A DNA stretch of 12,297 nt from Bacilli bacterium (GCA_024693165.1 JAILLM010000164.1:1-12297), one strand, 5' to 3'; shown: positions 1-7,715, numbered from the stretch's first letter. The notes: generated from the letters alone by a model not told the origin. A program made the numbers and translations.

Positions 1-12
1 TAAACAAAAAAA

Positions 13-28
13 TGTTTCACGTGAAACA
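13..28. promoter_or_regulatory. parS: parS centromere site 1 (ParB binding)
   Basis: The 16-bp sequence TGTTTCACGTGAAACA is a perfect palindrome and matches the Bacillus-type parS consensus. The palindrome extends to 20 bp (11-30). ParB (Spo0J) is known to bind and load at such sites near oriC and to recruit SMC for origin segregation. No parB gene lies in the window, so use by ParB is inferred. The DNA between this site and the second one (29-196) is AT-rich and shows no convincing gene. Confidence 0.93.
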
Positions 29-196
29 TTAGAAGTGATAAAGAATGAAAGAAAGAAAAAAAGACAGAGAAAGCATTTTGTTATATATAATTGATAAATA
101 TATTTAAAAGATCTTTGTTTATATATTAGAAAATTTAAACATTATTATTTAATAAATTTTTTCTTTATGATAATAAGCTATATGTTATGAACAATA

Positions 197-212
197 TGTT
201 TCACGTGAAACA
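197..212. promoter_or_regulatory. parS: parS centromere site 2 (ParB binding)
   Basis: A second copy of TGTTTCACGTGAAACA, identical to the site at 13-28 and 184 bp from it. It lies just beyond the gyrA terminator, about 9 kb from the proposed origin. Two perfect parS sites this close together are unlikely by chance in DNA of such low GC content. The pair probably acts as a ParB nucleation site on the left arm. Confidence 0.93.
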
Positions 213-227
213 TTTTTTTGTTGATAA

Positions 228-254
228 CTAAAAAAGAGGAATTTTATTCCTCTT
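228..254 (-). terminator. Intrinsic terminator of the recF-gyrB-gyrA unit
   Basis: Read on the minus strand, an 8-bp stem AAGAGGAA / TTCCTCTT with a 5-nt loop is followed by a T-run. The stem's 5' arm encodes the last glutamates of GyrA and the stop codon (244-246) sits in the loop, so the terminator is embedded in the end of the gene. Confidence 0.85.
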
Positions 255-2844
255 CTTTTTGTTCATAATTTGATGTTTCTTCACTATTTTTATTGTTTTC
301 TACATCATTTTCACTAATTTCTTCTGTATTTTCTATTGATTCTTCAGTTTCTTCTTCTCTTTCAGTTAAACTAATTGTTGAAACATATTGATCTTCTTTT
401 AAGTTAATTAACTTAACTCCTTGAGTAACACGTCCTAATTGAGATACTTGTTCAATTGGTAATCTAATAATCATACCTGATTCAGTAATAATTAATAGAT
501 CTAAACCATCTATTACATTATGGAACGAAATCATTGGACCATTCTTTTCTGTTATATTAATAGCTGTAACACCTTTAGATCCACGTTTTGTAATTCTATA
601 TTCTTTTAATAGAGTTTTCTTTCCATAACCATTCTTAGTAACAATTAAGATATTATCTTCATCATGACCAATATCCATTCCAATGCATGAAGCACCATCA
701 GAAAGGTTAATTCCACGAACACCTGATGCTGTTCTACCCATTGGTCTAACATCATTTTCATTGAAAACAACCATTTTACCTTCAGAAGATCCTAATAATA
801 TATTATAAGTACCATCTGTAAGTTTAACATCCATTAATTGATCATCTTCTTTTAATGTAATAGCAATCTTACCAGATTTTCTTATATTATCGAATTCTTC
901 GATAGGAGTTTTCTTAATTAAACCGTTTTGAGTAGCTAATATTAAGTATTTAGCATCATTTTCGCGTTTAACATTAATAATTGAACTAATTTTTTCATCT
1001 TTTTCGATTTGAAGTAAATTAATTATTGGTAATCCTTTAGCTTGTCTACTATAAATTGGAATTTCGTATCCTTTAAGTCTGTATACTCTACCTTTATTAG
1101 TAAAGAAGAAAATCCAATCATGTGTTGAAGAATTAATCAAGTATTTAACGTAATCATCTTCATTAGTTGACATTCCCTTTACACCTACTCCACCACGATT
1201 TTGTGTTTTGTATGTATCAGTAGTAATTCTCTTGATATATCCTTTATCTGTTAATGAAATCATAATGTTTTCTTCTGGAATTAATGATTCATCTTCGATA
1301 AAGTCTATAGCAGTCATATCAATATATGTTCTTCTTTCATCACCGAAACGTTTAGCAATATCAAGCATTTCTTCCTTAACAATTGCGCAAACTCTAGCAT
1401 CACTAGATAAAATATCATTATAATCAGCGATTTTCTTTAATAATTCATCTCTTTCAGCTTCAACTTTATCTTTTTCAAGTCCAGTAAGCTTACGAAGTCT
1501 CATTTGTAAGATATCTTCAGTTTGGATATCATCAAGTCCGAATCTAGCACTTAATGTAGCTTTAGCTTCATCGTCGTTCTTAGAACTTCTAATAATGTGT
1601 ACTACTTCATCAATATTATCAATAGCGATTATTTCACCATTTAAAATATGAACTCTTTCTTCAGCTCTAGCTAAATCATATCTAGTTCTTCTTATAATAA
1701 CTTCTTTTTGGAAGTTTGTATATTTAGTTAAAATGTCTCTTAAACCTAGGATTTTAGGTACTCCTTCATCTAACATTAAGAAGTTAATACCAAATGTTGT
1801 TTGTAATGGAGTACTCTTATATAGATTATTTAAGATTACATTCGCATTAGCGTCTTTCTTTAGTGTAATAACTATTCTAATACCATTTTCAAGGTTAGTT
1901 TCTTCATGAAGATCAGAAATACCTTCAATAACTTTATCTCTAACTAATTCCGCAATTTTTTGTTGGAATTCTTTTTTGTTAACTTGGTAAGGAAGTTCAG
2001 TAATAATAATTTGTTGATGATTTCCTTTATCTTCAATAGCAACTTTACCACGAATAGTAATAGTTCCTCTACCAGTTTCGTACGCTTGTTTGATACCTGA
2101 ATTACCTAGGATAATAGCTCCGGTAGGAAAATCAGGTCCTTTTACTATATCCATTAATTCCATAGTAGAAATTTCTGGATTATCTATAACTGCACAGCAT
2201 CCATTTATTACCTCTTTTAAGTTATGTGGGGGAATATTTGTTGCCATACCTACTGCGATACCCATTGTTCCATTAACAAGCACATTTGGGAATCTAGAAG
2301 GTAATACAGTTGGTTCTTTAGTAGTTGCATCGAAGTTTGGTTCGAAGTCTACTGTATCTTTTCTAATATCTCTTAATAATTCTAGTGTTAATTTTTCTAG
2401 ACGAGCTTCAGTATAACGCATTGCTGCAGCTTCATCGCCATCCATAGAACCGAAGTTACCATGACCATCAATCAATGGGCATCTGTATGAGAATGGTTGA
2501 GCCATTCTTACCAATGATTCATAGATTGCTGAGTCACCATGTGGATGGTAAGTACCCATAACTTGACCAACAGTAGTTGCTGATTTTCTATGAGGTTTAT
2601 CTGGTGTAATACCATTTTCAAACATCGAATATAAAATTCTTCTGTGAACTGGTTTTAAACCATCTCTTAAGTCAGGTAATGCACGAGCAACGATTACTGA
2701 CATTGAATATTGTAAGAATGAATCTTTCATTTCACTTACAATATCTTTTGAAACCATTTTATTTTCTTCTACAAACTCAGGTTCTTCAGGAGTTTCAACT
2801 ACTTCAGTTTCTTCAGTTATTTCTAAATCTTTATTTTCTTCCAT
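244..2844 (-). CDS. gyrA: DNA gyrase subunit A
   Basis: Breakage-reunion subunit of DNA gyrase (A2B2), a type II topoisomerase that adds negative supercoils ahead of forks. The 866-aa product shows the winged-helix core, with HPHGDSAIYE at 100-109 and the catalytic tyrosine Y144 in AMRYTEARL. The long C-terminal beta-pinwheel carries the GyrA-box at 548-554. S105 and E109 occupy the classic quinolone positions (E. coli S83/D87) and are of the sensitive type. Oddities: an acidic N-terminal extension of about 20 residues before the conserved VSEMKDSFLQYSMS segment; GyrA-box QNRGGVG, with valine at the usually basic sixth place; and an acidic C-terminal tail of about 38 residues. The start is supported by AGGAGG (2851-2856), which overlaps the gyrB TAG stop. 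gyrB ends 10 bp upstream, so the two are co-transcribed and probably translationally linked. Confidence 0.98.
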   Translation of the reverse strand: MEENKDLEITEETEVVETPEEPEFVEENKMVSKDIVSEMKDSFLQYSMSVIVARALPDLRDGLKPVHRRILYSMFENGITPDKPHRKSATTVGQVMGTYHPHGDSAIYESLVRMAQPFSYRCPLIDGHGNFGSMDGDEAAAMRYTEARLEKLTLELLRDIRKDTVDFEPNFDATTKEPTVLPSRFPNVLVNGTMGIAVGMATNIPPHNLKEVINGCCAVIDNPEISTMELMDIVKGPDFPTGAIILGNSGIKQAYETGRGTITIRGKVAIEDKGNHQQIIITELPYQVNKKEFQQKIAELVRDKVIEGISDLHEETNLENGIRIVITLKKDANANVILNNLYKSTPLQTTFGINFLMLDEGVPKILGLRDILTKYTNFQKEVIIRRTRYDLARAEERVHILNGEIIAIDNIDEVVHIIRSSKNDDEAKATLSARFGLDDIQTEDILQMRLRKLTGLEKDKVEAERDELLKKIADYNDILSSDARVCAIVKEEMLDIAKRFGDERRTYIDMTAIDFIEDESLIPEENIMISLTDKGYIKRITTDTYKTQNRGGVGVKGMSTNEDDYVKYLINSSTHDWIFFFTNKGRVYRLKGYEIPIYSRQAKGLPIINLLQIEKDEKISSIINVKRENDAKYLILATQNGLIKKTPIEEFDNIRKSGKIAITLKEDDQLMDVKLTDGTYNILLGSSEGKMVVFNENDVRPMGRTASGVRGINLSDGASCIGMDIGHDEDNILIVTKNGYGKKTLLKEYRITKRGSKGVTAINITEKNGPMISFHNVIDGLDLLIITESGMIIRLPIEQVSQLGRVTQGVKLINLKEDQYVSTISLTEREEETEESIENTEEISENDVENNKNSEETSNYEQKEEE

Positions 2845-2854
2845 AATTTACCTC

Positions 2855-4786
2855 CTAATAGTCTAAGTTTCCTACATATCCTGCATTTTCAACAATAAAC
2901 TTACGTCTTGGTTCTACTTCATCACCCATTAGAAGTTCAAATACTTCATTGGCTGCCATAGCATCCTCAACAGTAACTTGTCTTAATACTCTATTTTTAG
3001 CACTCATTGTAGTTTCTCTTAATTCGATAGCATCCATTTCTCCTAAACCTTTGAAACGGTTAATAATCTTAGAGTTTTGATACTTTTCAGGAATTTCTGA
3101 GATAATTTGTGCTAAATGTTCATCACTTTGTGCAAGTCTTGTAGTTTTTCCATAAGTAACCTTATATAGCGGAGGTTGTGCTGAATATACATAACCACCT
3201 TCTACTACAGGTCTAAAGAATCTGTAGAATAATGTTAATAATAATGTTCTAATATGATCACCATCAACATCGGCATCAGTCATAATAATAATTTTATGAT
3301 ATCTAAGTTTTGAAATATCGAAATCGTCACCAATTCCTGTACCAAATGCAGTAATCATACTCTTAATTTCTTCATTATTTAATGCTCTATCAAGTCTAGC
3401 TTTTTCAACATTTAAGATTTTTCCTCTTAAAGGTAAGATTGCTTGAGTCATGTAGTCTCTACCATCTTTAGCAGAACCACCGGCTGAATTACCCTCGACT
3501 ATGAATATTTCGCATTCTGATGGGTCTTTTGACTTACAATCTGTAAGTTTACCCATAAAATTAATATTATCTAGTCCAGTTTTTCTACGAGTTGCTTCTC
3601 TTGCCTTTTTAGCAGCTATTCTTGCACGAGATGCAGTAGTTGCTTTTTCAATAATAGTCTTTGCATCTGTAGGATTTTCCATTAAGAATCTTTCAAATCC
3701 ATCTACAAAGATATCTGATGCAATTTTTCTTACTTCAGAGTTACCAAGTTTAGTCTTAGTTTGTCCTTCAAATTGTGGATCTGGATGCTTACAAGAAATG
3801 ACCATTGTTAAACCTTCTCTTACATCTTCACCAGTTAATGCATCATCTTTTTCCTTTAAAATATTATTATTTTTAGCATAATTGTTAATTACTCTTGTTA
3901 AAGCGGCTTTAACACCATCTTCATGTGTACCACCTTCGATAGTATTAATATTATTTGTAAATGAATAGATGTTTTCTTGATATCCATCATTATATTGAAG
4001 TGCTACTTCGATAGAAATATCATCTTTAACACCTTCTAAATAAATAATATCTTCGTGTAATGGTGTTTTAGTTTTATTAAGCATCTTAACATATTCTGAA
4101 ATACCACCTAAATAATGGAATGTTTCTTGTTTAGGTTCTTCTCCTCTTTTATCAATTAAATGAATCTTTAATCCTTTATTTAAGAATGCTAACTCTCTTA
4201 ACCTCTTTTCTAGAGTTTCAAACTTATAAACAGTAGTTTCTTTAAATATTTCAGGATCTGCTTTAAATCTAACTTCAGTACCATGAATATCATCATCACA
4301 TGAATCAATTACAGTTAATGCACCAAGTGGATGTCCACCCTTTTCAAATTTTTCATAGAATACTTTAGAATCTCTATAAACTCTAACTTCTAACCAATCT
4401 GATAAAGCGTTTACTACCGATGCACCTACACCATGAAGTCCTCCAGATACTTTATATCCTCCACCACCAAATTTTCCTCCAGCATGTAATACTGTGAAAA
4501 TTGTTTCAATAGTAGAAAGACCAGTCTTTTCATTAATACCTGTAGGCATACCTCTACCATTATCTCTAACTGAAATAATGTCTCCAGGTTCAATTGTTAC
4601 TTGAATTTCAGTACAAAAACCAGCTAACGCTTCATCTACTGAGTTATCAACAATTTCCCATACTAAATGGTGTAATCCTCTTTCTGAAGTTGTACCTATA
4701 TACATACCAGGTCTTTTACGAACTGCTTCTAGACCTTCAAGAACTTGAATCTCACTATCGTTATAAGCATCAATTTCATTTTTCAT
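2855..4786 (-). CDS. gyrB: DNA gyrase subunit B
   Basis: ATPase subunit of gyrase, 643 aa, full length. The N-terminal GHKL domain has the catalytic glutamate E44, Mg-binding N48, nucleotide-binding D75 (RDNGRGMP) and the lid GGLHGVG (115-121). The transducer domain follows. The TOPRIM domain has E431 (EGNSAGG) and D504/D506/D508 (DADVDGD). The C-terminus has the typical EPRRKFIVENA ending. N433 replaces the usual aspartate of EGDSAGG (E. coli D426), a quinolone-associated position. Y144 aligns with E. coli R136, which contacts coumarins. A strong ribosome site, GAGGAGGT, lies about 6 nt before ATG. The start overlaps the end of recF by 11 bp, which suggests translational coupling. Unlike in B. 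subtilis, no yaaB (remB) lies between recF and gyrB. Confidence 0.98.
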   Translation of the reverse strand: MKNEIDAYNDSEIQVLEGLEAVRKRPGMYIGTTSERGLHHLVWEIVDNSVDEALAGFCTEIQVTIEPGDIISVRDNGRGMPTGINEKTGLSTIETIFTVLHAGGKFGGGGYKVSGGLHGVGASVVNALSDWLEVRVYRDSKVFYEKFEKGGHPLGALTVIDSCDDDIHGTEVRFKADPEIFKETTVYKFETLEKRLRELAFLNKGLKIHLIDKRGEEPKQETFHYLGGISEYVKMLNKTKTPLHEDIIYLEGVKDDISIEVALQYNDGYQENIYSFTNNINTIEGGTHEDGVKAALTRVINNYAKNNNILKEKDDALTGEDVREGLTMVISCKHPDPQFEGQTKTKLGNSEVRKIASDIFVDGFERFLMENPTDAKTIIEKATTASRARIAAKKAREATRRKTGLDNINFMGKLTDCKSKDPSECEIFIVEGNSAGGSAKDGRDYMTQAILPLRGKILNVEKARLDRALNNEEIKSMITAFGTGIGDDFDISKLRYHKIIIMTDADVDGDHIRTLLLTLFYRFFRPVVEGGYVYSAQPPLYKVTYGKTTRLAQSDEHLAQIISEIPEKYQNSKIINRFKGLGEMDAIELRETTMSAKNRVLRQVTVEDAMAANEVFELLMGDEVEPRRKFIVENAGYVGNLDY

Positions 4787-5876
4787 ATTTTACCTCCTCT
4801 ACAATACCATTTTTAACTTTAAATACTTTACTGCCTCTTTTTAATTTAGGAGATAGTTTAGTAATTTCTGTTGTTGTTATAAATGTTTGTGTATCTTCAT
4901 TTATAAAATTTAAAATATTATTAATTTTTACCTTATCTAATTCACTATATAAATCATCTAAGATAAGAATAGGTATAATGCCCTTCTTATTCTTAAAAAG
5001 CTCTAATTCTGCAAGTTTTAATGCTATAATGGCATTTTTTTGTTCACCTTCAGATCCAAAGTCTTTAAGATTTATACCATCTAAAGTAAAATCAAAATCA
5101 TCTCTATGTATTCCTAGACTTGTTTGTCCATTTCTTATATCTGAGTTATTACTTCTTTTATAAGCTTTTAAGATTTCTTCTTTTGTTTTGTTTAAATAGT
5201 CAGACTTATAAGCAAGTTTTAAATTATCTAGATTAGTAATTGATTTATAAATATCTGTTATATAGATAGAAATATCATCTATAAATTCTTTTCTATATTC
5301 ATAAATCTTTAATCCATAATCAACTAATTGATTAGTTATAATATCTAGATACTCTTTTGAAGCATTACCATTTAGATATAAAGTTTTTAAATACATATTT
5401 CTTTGTTTCATAACTTTGTTGTATAAAGTTAAATATTTTAAATATTCGTTACTAAATTGGGATAATTCCACATTTATTAACTTTCTTCTAGTATTTGGCG
5501 TATCTTTTATAAGTTTTAAGTCTTCTGATGTGAATAATACAACATTTATATTAGAAATATAATCACTAATTCTTTTAATGACATTCTTTCCTTTTTTAAC
5601 TGTTTTCTTATTATTATCTAGAATAACTTTGAAGGATTCTTTTCTTTTATCCTTTATTTCCCCTTCTATTCTTGTTATGTCTTTATCATGTTTAATAATG
5701 ACATCTTCTCTCGTACCTCTGAAAGACTTAGTTAAGGCTAAAACATAAATAGCTTCTACTATATTTGTTTTACCTGATCCATTTCTTCCAATAATGATAT
5801 TTTTGCAAGGATTAAATTCCAATTCTAAATTATCATAATTTCTGAAATTAAGAAGTTTAATTTTTTGAATTTTCAT
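4776..5876 (-). CDS. recF: DNA replication and repair protein RecF
   Basis: SMC-like ABC ATPase that with RecO and RecR helps load RecA at single-stranded gaps and stalled forks. The 366-aa product is of normal family length. It opens with the typical KIQKIKLLNFRNY strand and has Walker A GRNGSGKT at 30-37. Near the C-terminus are the RecF GIHRDD element, the ABC signature region FGSEGEQK and Walker B ILILDD. ATG follows a GGGGGT ribosome site about 5 nt upstream. It ends at TGA inside the first codons of gyrB (11-bp overlap), and it is the only TGA-terminated gene here, evidence for the standard code. It appears to head a recF-gyrB-gyrA operon separate from dnaA-dnaN. Confidence 0.97.
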   Translation of the reverse strand: MKIQKIKLLNFRNYDNLELEFNPCKNIIIGRNGSGKTNIVEAIYVLALTKSFRGTREDVIIKHDKDITRIEGEIKDKRKESFKVILDNNKKTVKKGKNVIKRISDYISNINVVLFTSEDLKLIKDTPNTRRKLINVELSQFSNEYLKYLTLYNKVMKQRNMYLKTLYLNGNASKEYLDIITNQLVDYGLKIYEYRKEFIDDISIYITDIYKSITNLDNLKLAYKSDYLNKTKEEILKAYKRSNNSDIRNGQTSLGIHRDDFDFTLDGINLKDFGSEGEQKNAIIALKLAELELFKNKKGIIPILILDDLYSELDKVKINNILNFINEDTQTFITTTEITKLSPKLKRGSKVFKVKNGIVEEVKYEK

Positions 5877-5941
5877 TTTAACCCCCTTAAAATCAATTTT
5901 AACGAGTTTTTTTATATAAGTAGTACACCTATACCAATATA

Positions 5942-5950
5942 ATTATATCA
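5942..5950 (-). promoter_or_regulatory. Extended -10 promoter for recF-gyrB-gyrA
   Basis: On the minus strand, TGATATAAT is a perfect extended -10 (TG-N-TATAAT), with the -10 hexamer at 5942-5947. The -35 region is poor (TTTTAA at 17 bp), as is typical when TG is present. The predicted start near 5935 gives a leader of about 58 nt. That leader ends in a weak TTAAAA / TTTTAA hairpin next to the recF ribosome site. No experimental start is known. Confidence 0.65.
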
Positions 5951-5985
5951 TAAAATGAGGTATATTAAAAAACAAATTACTGATT

Positions 5986-6426
5986 TTAAGCATTATTTTT
6001 GGCTAAAATTGATGATAATCTAGTGGCTCTTAAAATTTGATTATTTATTACATTAATAGAAGTATTAATTTTCATAGAAAAACCATTATTAAACATGATT
6101 TTATTAGTATTTTTTTCTTGATATGCATACTCAACATTATCTAGATTAATCCATGATGCTCTTTTAAGTCTTGGAGAACCTGTTGGAAAGAATATAGTTC
6201 TATTTTTATCTTCAATTATAATTGGAGCTTTATAACTATATCCAGTTAATCTTTTAGTCCCATCAAGTCTACCAGCATAACTACTTCCATACATATTGCA
6301 ATTAGCTTTAATAATATTATTTGGATTCTTTTTTACAATAAACTTTCTATCCTTTTCAATAACAATACTTTGATCATTATAAGGAAGAATAGCTAATGTA
6401 TCTTTAGTTATCAAATAATTATTCAT
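5986..6426 (-). CDS. comK: ComK-family competence regulator-like protein, short form
   Basis: In Bacillus, ComK is the master activator of competence (DNA uptake) genes and binds paired AT-rich boxes. This 146-aa protein aligns along its length with the ComK core: IEKDRKFIV (23-31), the hallmark MYGSSYAGR (45-53), a KAPIII segment (66-71), FFPTGSP (79-85) and ASWINL (90-95), then FNNG and a final LRATRLSSIL. It stops there, so it lacks the tail of about 45 residues that in B. subtilis ComK (about 192 aa) carries the MecA/ClpC recognition region. It sits between dnaN and recF, where yaaA is common. A near-perfect ribosome site (6433-6443) fixes the start 6 nt downstream. It is flanked by the dnaN terminator upstream and the recF promoter downstream, so it is probably its own unit. 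Family assignment is by motif recall and is strong; its regulon and role are unknown. Confidence 0.82.
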   Translation of the reverse strand: MNNYLITKDTLAILPYNDQSIVIEKDRKFIVKKNPNNIIKANCNMYGSSYAGRLDGTKRLTGYSYKAPIIIEDKNRTIFFPTGSPRLKRASWINLDNVEYAYQEKNTNKIMFNNGFSMKINTSINVINNQILRATRLSSILAKNNA

Positions 6427-6432
6427 TTTCTC

Positions 6433-6443
6433 TCACCTCCTTA
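6433..6443 (-). promoter_or_regulatory. Near-perfect Shine-Dalgarno of the ComK-like gene
   Basis: On the minus strand, TAAGGAGGTGA is complementary to an unusually long stretch of the 16S rRNA 3' end. It lies 6 nt before ATG and is the longest ribosome-binding match in the window, odd for a putative low-abundance regulator. Confidence 0.85.
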
Positions 6444-6488
6444 AGATTAATATACATATTCGAAGTGAGGTTTTTTGTTATTTTTTGT

Positions 6489-6518
6489 CGAAAAAAAAGA
6501 TAGTTATTAAACTATCTT
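6489..6518 (-). terminator. Intrinsic terminator after dnaN
   Basis: On the minus strand a 9-bp perfect stem AAGATAGTT / AACTATCTT with a TAAT loop (6497-6518) is followed by a run of eight Ts. The dnaN stop codon (6517-6519) overlaps the base of the stem. It separates dnaA-dnaN from the ComK-like gene. Confidence 0.92.
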
Positions 6519-7638
6519 AGTATGTCTTAATTGGTAAGATTAATTGAATTAATGATTCATCATTATCAGATTTGATTACAATTGGAGCTGAATCACCATT
6601 CATGAATATAGTAATTGCTTCATTTTCCATAGTTCTTAAAGCATCAATCATGTATTTAGCACTGAATGAAATAACTATTTTTTCATCATTATTTCTTTCT
6701 ACATCTACATAGTCTTCAACTTTACCAATTTCTGAAGCCATTGAAGAAATACATAATTTATTTTCATTTGCTTCCATTTTAACGATATTTCTTTCTTTAC
6801 TTTGAGTAAGTAATGCTGCTCTATCAATTGAAGCAAAGAATTTATTTAAATTAGTATTAATAATATATTTAAATTCTTTAGGAATGAAGTTAGATGTATT
6901 TGGATATTGTCCATTTAATAAATTAGATTGGAATAATAATGTATTATCTATCTTAAATAAGATTTTGTTAGTAAATACACTGATTTCAACAGTTGAATTA
7001 TCCCCTACTATCTTATCTAATTCATTCATGTTTCTTCCTGGAACTACAATATTAATACTTTCAGTAAAATTTTCTTCTAAAACTAAAGTTTTCTTAGCTA
7101 ATCTATAAGAGTCTGTAGTAATAAACTCTAAGATATTACCATTAATATTAATATTAACTCCCGTTAATAAAGGTCTACTTTCTTGAGTTGATACTGCAAA
7201 GATTGTTTGTTTAATCATCTTTTTCAACTCTTCTCCTTTTAATTTAATAGATTTTTCAGCTTCATCTAATTGAATTTGTGGATAATCATTACTATTTAAA
7301 CAATTTAAATTATATTTAGTATCATTTGAATAAATAATAATACTTGATCCATCTACTACTTCAAAGTTAATAACTTCTCCTGGCATTGATTTAACTATAT
7401 CAATAATATATTTACTTTGAATTACAATAGATCCTTCTTTATCTATAGATTGAATATCTTCTGGTTTAATTAAAGCTTTAATAGTTAAATCTGAATCACT
7501 TGCAGTTAAATGTAATCCACTTTCATCTAATTCAAATTTAATACCATTTAATATTGGAATAATGTTTTTAGGAGATATTGCTCTATTAACATTTACTAAT
7601 TGTTCTAAAATTATAGTTTTGTTTATTGAAAATTTCAT
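6517..7638 (-). CDS. dnaN: DNA polymerase III beta subunit (sliding clamp)
   Basis: Ring-shaped dimeric processivity clamp that tethers polymerase III and repair proteins to DNA. The product has the three repeated clamp folds. Recognisable parts are the N-terminal MKFSI strand, IIPILNGIKF, the SDSDLTI segment, STQESRPLLTGVNI in domain 2 and the canonical C-terminus QLILPIKTY. I chose the ATG at 7638 (373 aa) over the ATG two codons upstream at 7644. The family usually begins MKF, and the AAGGA ribosome site lies 9 nt from 7638 but only 3 nt from 7644. No convincing promoter is visible in the gap to dnaA and no terminator follows dnaA, so co-transcription with dnaA is likely. A strong terminator follows. 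Confidence 0.97.
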   Translation of the reverse strand: MKFSINKTIILEQLVNVNRAISPKNIIPILNGIKFELDESGLHLTASDSDLTIKALIKPEDIQSIDKEGSIVIQSKYIIDIVKSMPGEVINFEVVDGSSIIIYSNDTKYNLNCLNSNDYPQIQLDEAEKSIKLKGEELKKMIKQTIFAVSTQESRPLLTGVNININGNILEFITTDSYRLAKKTLVLEENFTESINIVVPGRNMNELDKIVGDNSTVEISVFTNKILFKIDNTLLFQSNLLNGQYPNTSNFIPKEFKYIINTNLNKFFASIDRAALLTQSKERNIVKMEANENKLCISSMASEIGKVEDYVDVERNNDEKIVISFSAKYMIDALRTMENEAITIFMNGDSAPIVIKSDNDESLIQLILPIKTY

Positions 7639-7681
7639 TTTCATTTTCCTTCTTTCTTGTTGTTATTTTTTATTTATATAT

Positions 7682-7715
7682 TAGTAATAATAATGTCTGT
7701 TCATAATGTTGAAAA
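7682..7715 (-). other. Candidate basal unwinding unit: tandem DnaA boxes plus DnaA-trios
   Basis: On the minus strand, running away from dnaA, two directly abutting box-like 9-mers TTTTCAACA (7707-7715) and TTATGAACA (7698-7706) are followed by a 4-nt spacer GACA. Next comes TTATTATTACTA (7682-7693), whose complement reads 3'-AAT-AAT-AAT-GAT-5'. This matches the DnaA-trio rule 3'-(G/A)A(T/A)-5' described for B. subtilis. Order, orientation and position downstream of dnaA all match the B. subtilis unwinding region. The boxes each have two mismatches to TTATCCACA. A 6-bp inverted repeat GTTGAA / TTCAAC (7708-7722) overlaps the outer box. Confidence 0.65.

Noticed and set aside
86..91. TATAAT as a rightward promoter in the parS spacer
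   Set aside because: No acceptable -35 at 16-18 bp, no TG extension and no gene downstream on the plus strand.
4594..5163. Open frame of 189 codons on the plus strand opposite the gyrB/recF junction
   Set aside because: It lies antisense to two well-supported genes, has no good ribosome site and no recognisable family; it is an expected shadow in AT-rich coding DNA. The same holds for antisense frames at 1208-1423, 2090-2416, 3501-3881, 6884-7108 and 9662-9901.
6471..6498. Two A-runs spaced one helical turn apart upstream of the ComK-like gene, as possible ComK self-binding boxes
   Set aside because: They do not fit AAAA-N5-TTTT; the only partial fit has CTTC in place of TTTT, and part of the sequence is the U-run of the dnaN terminator.
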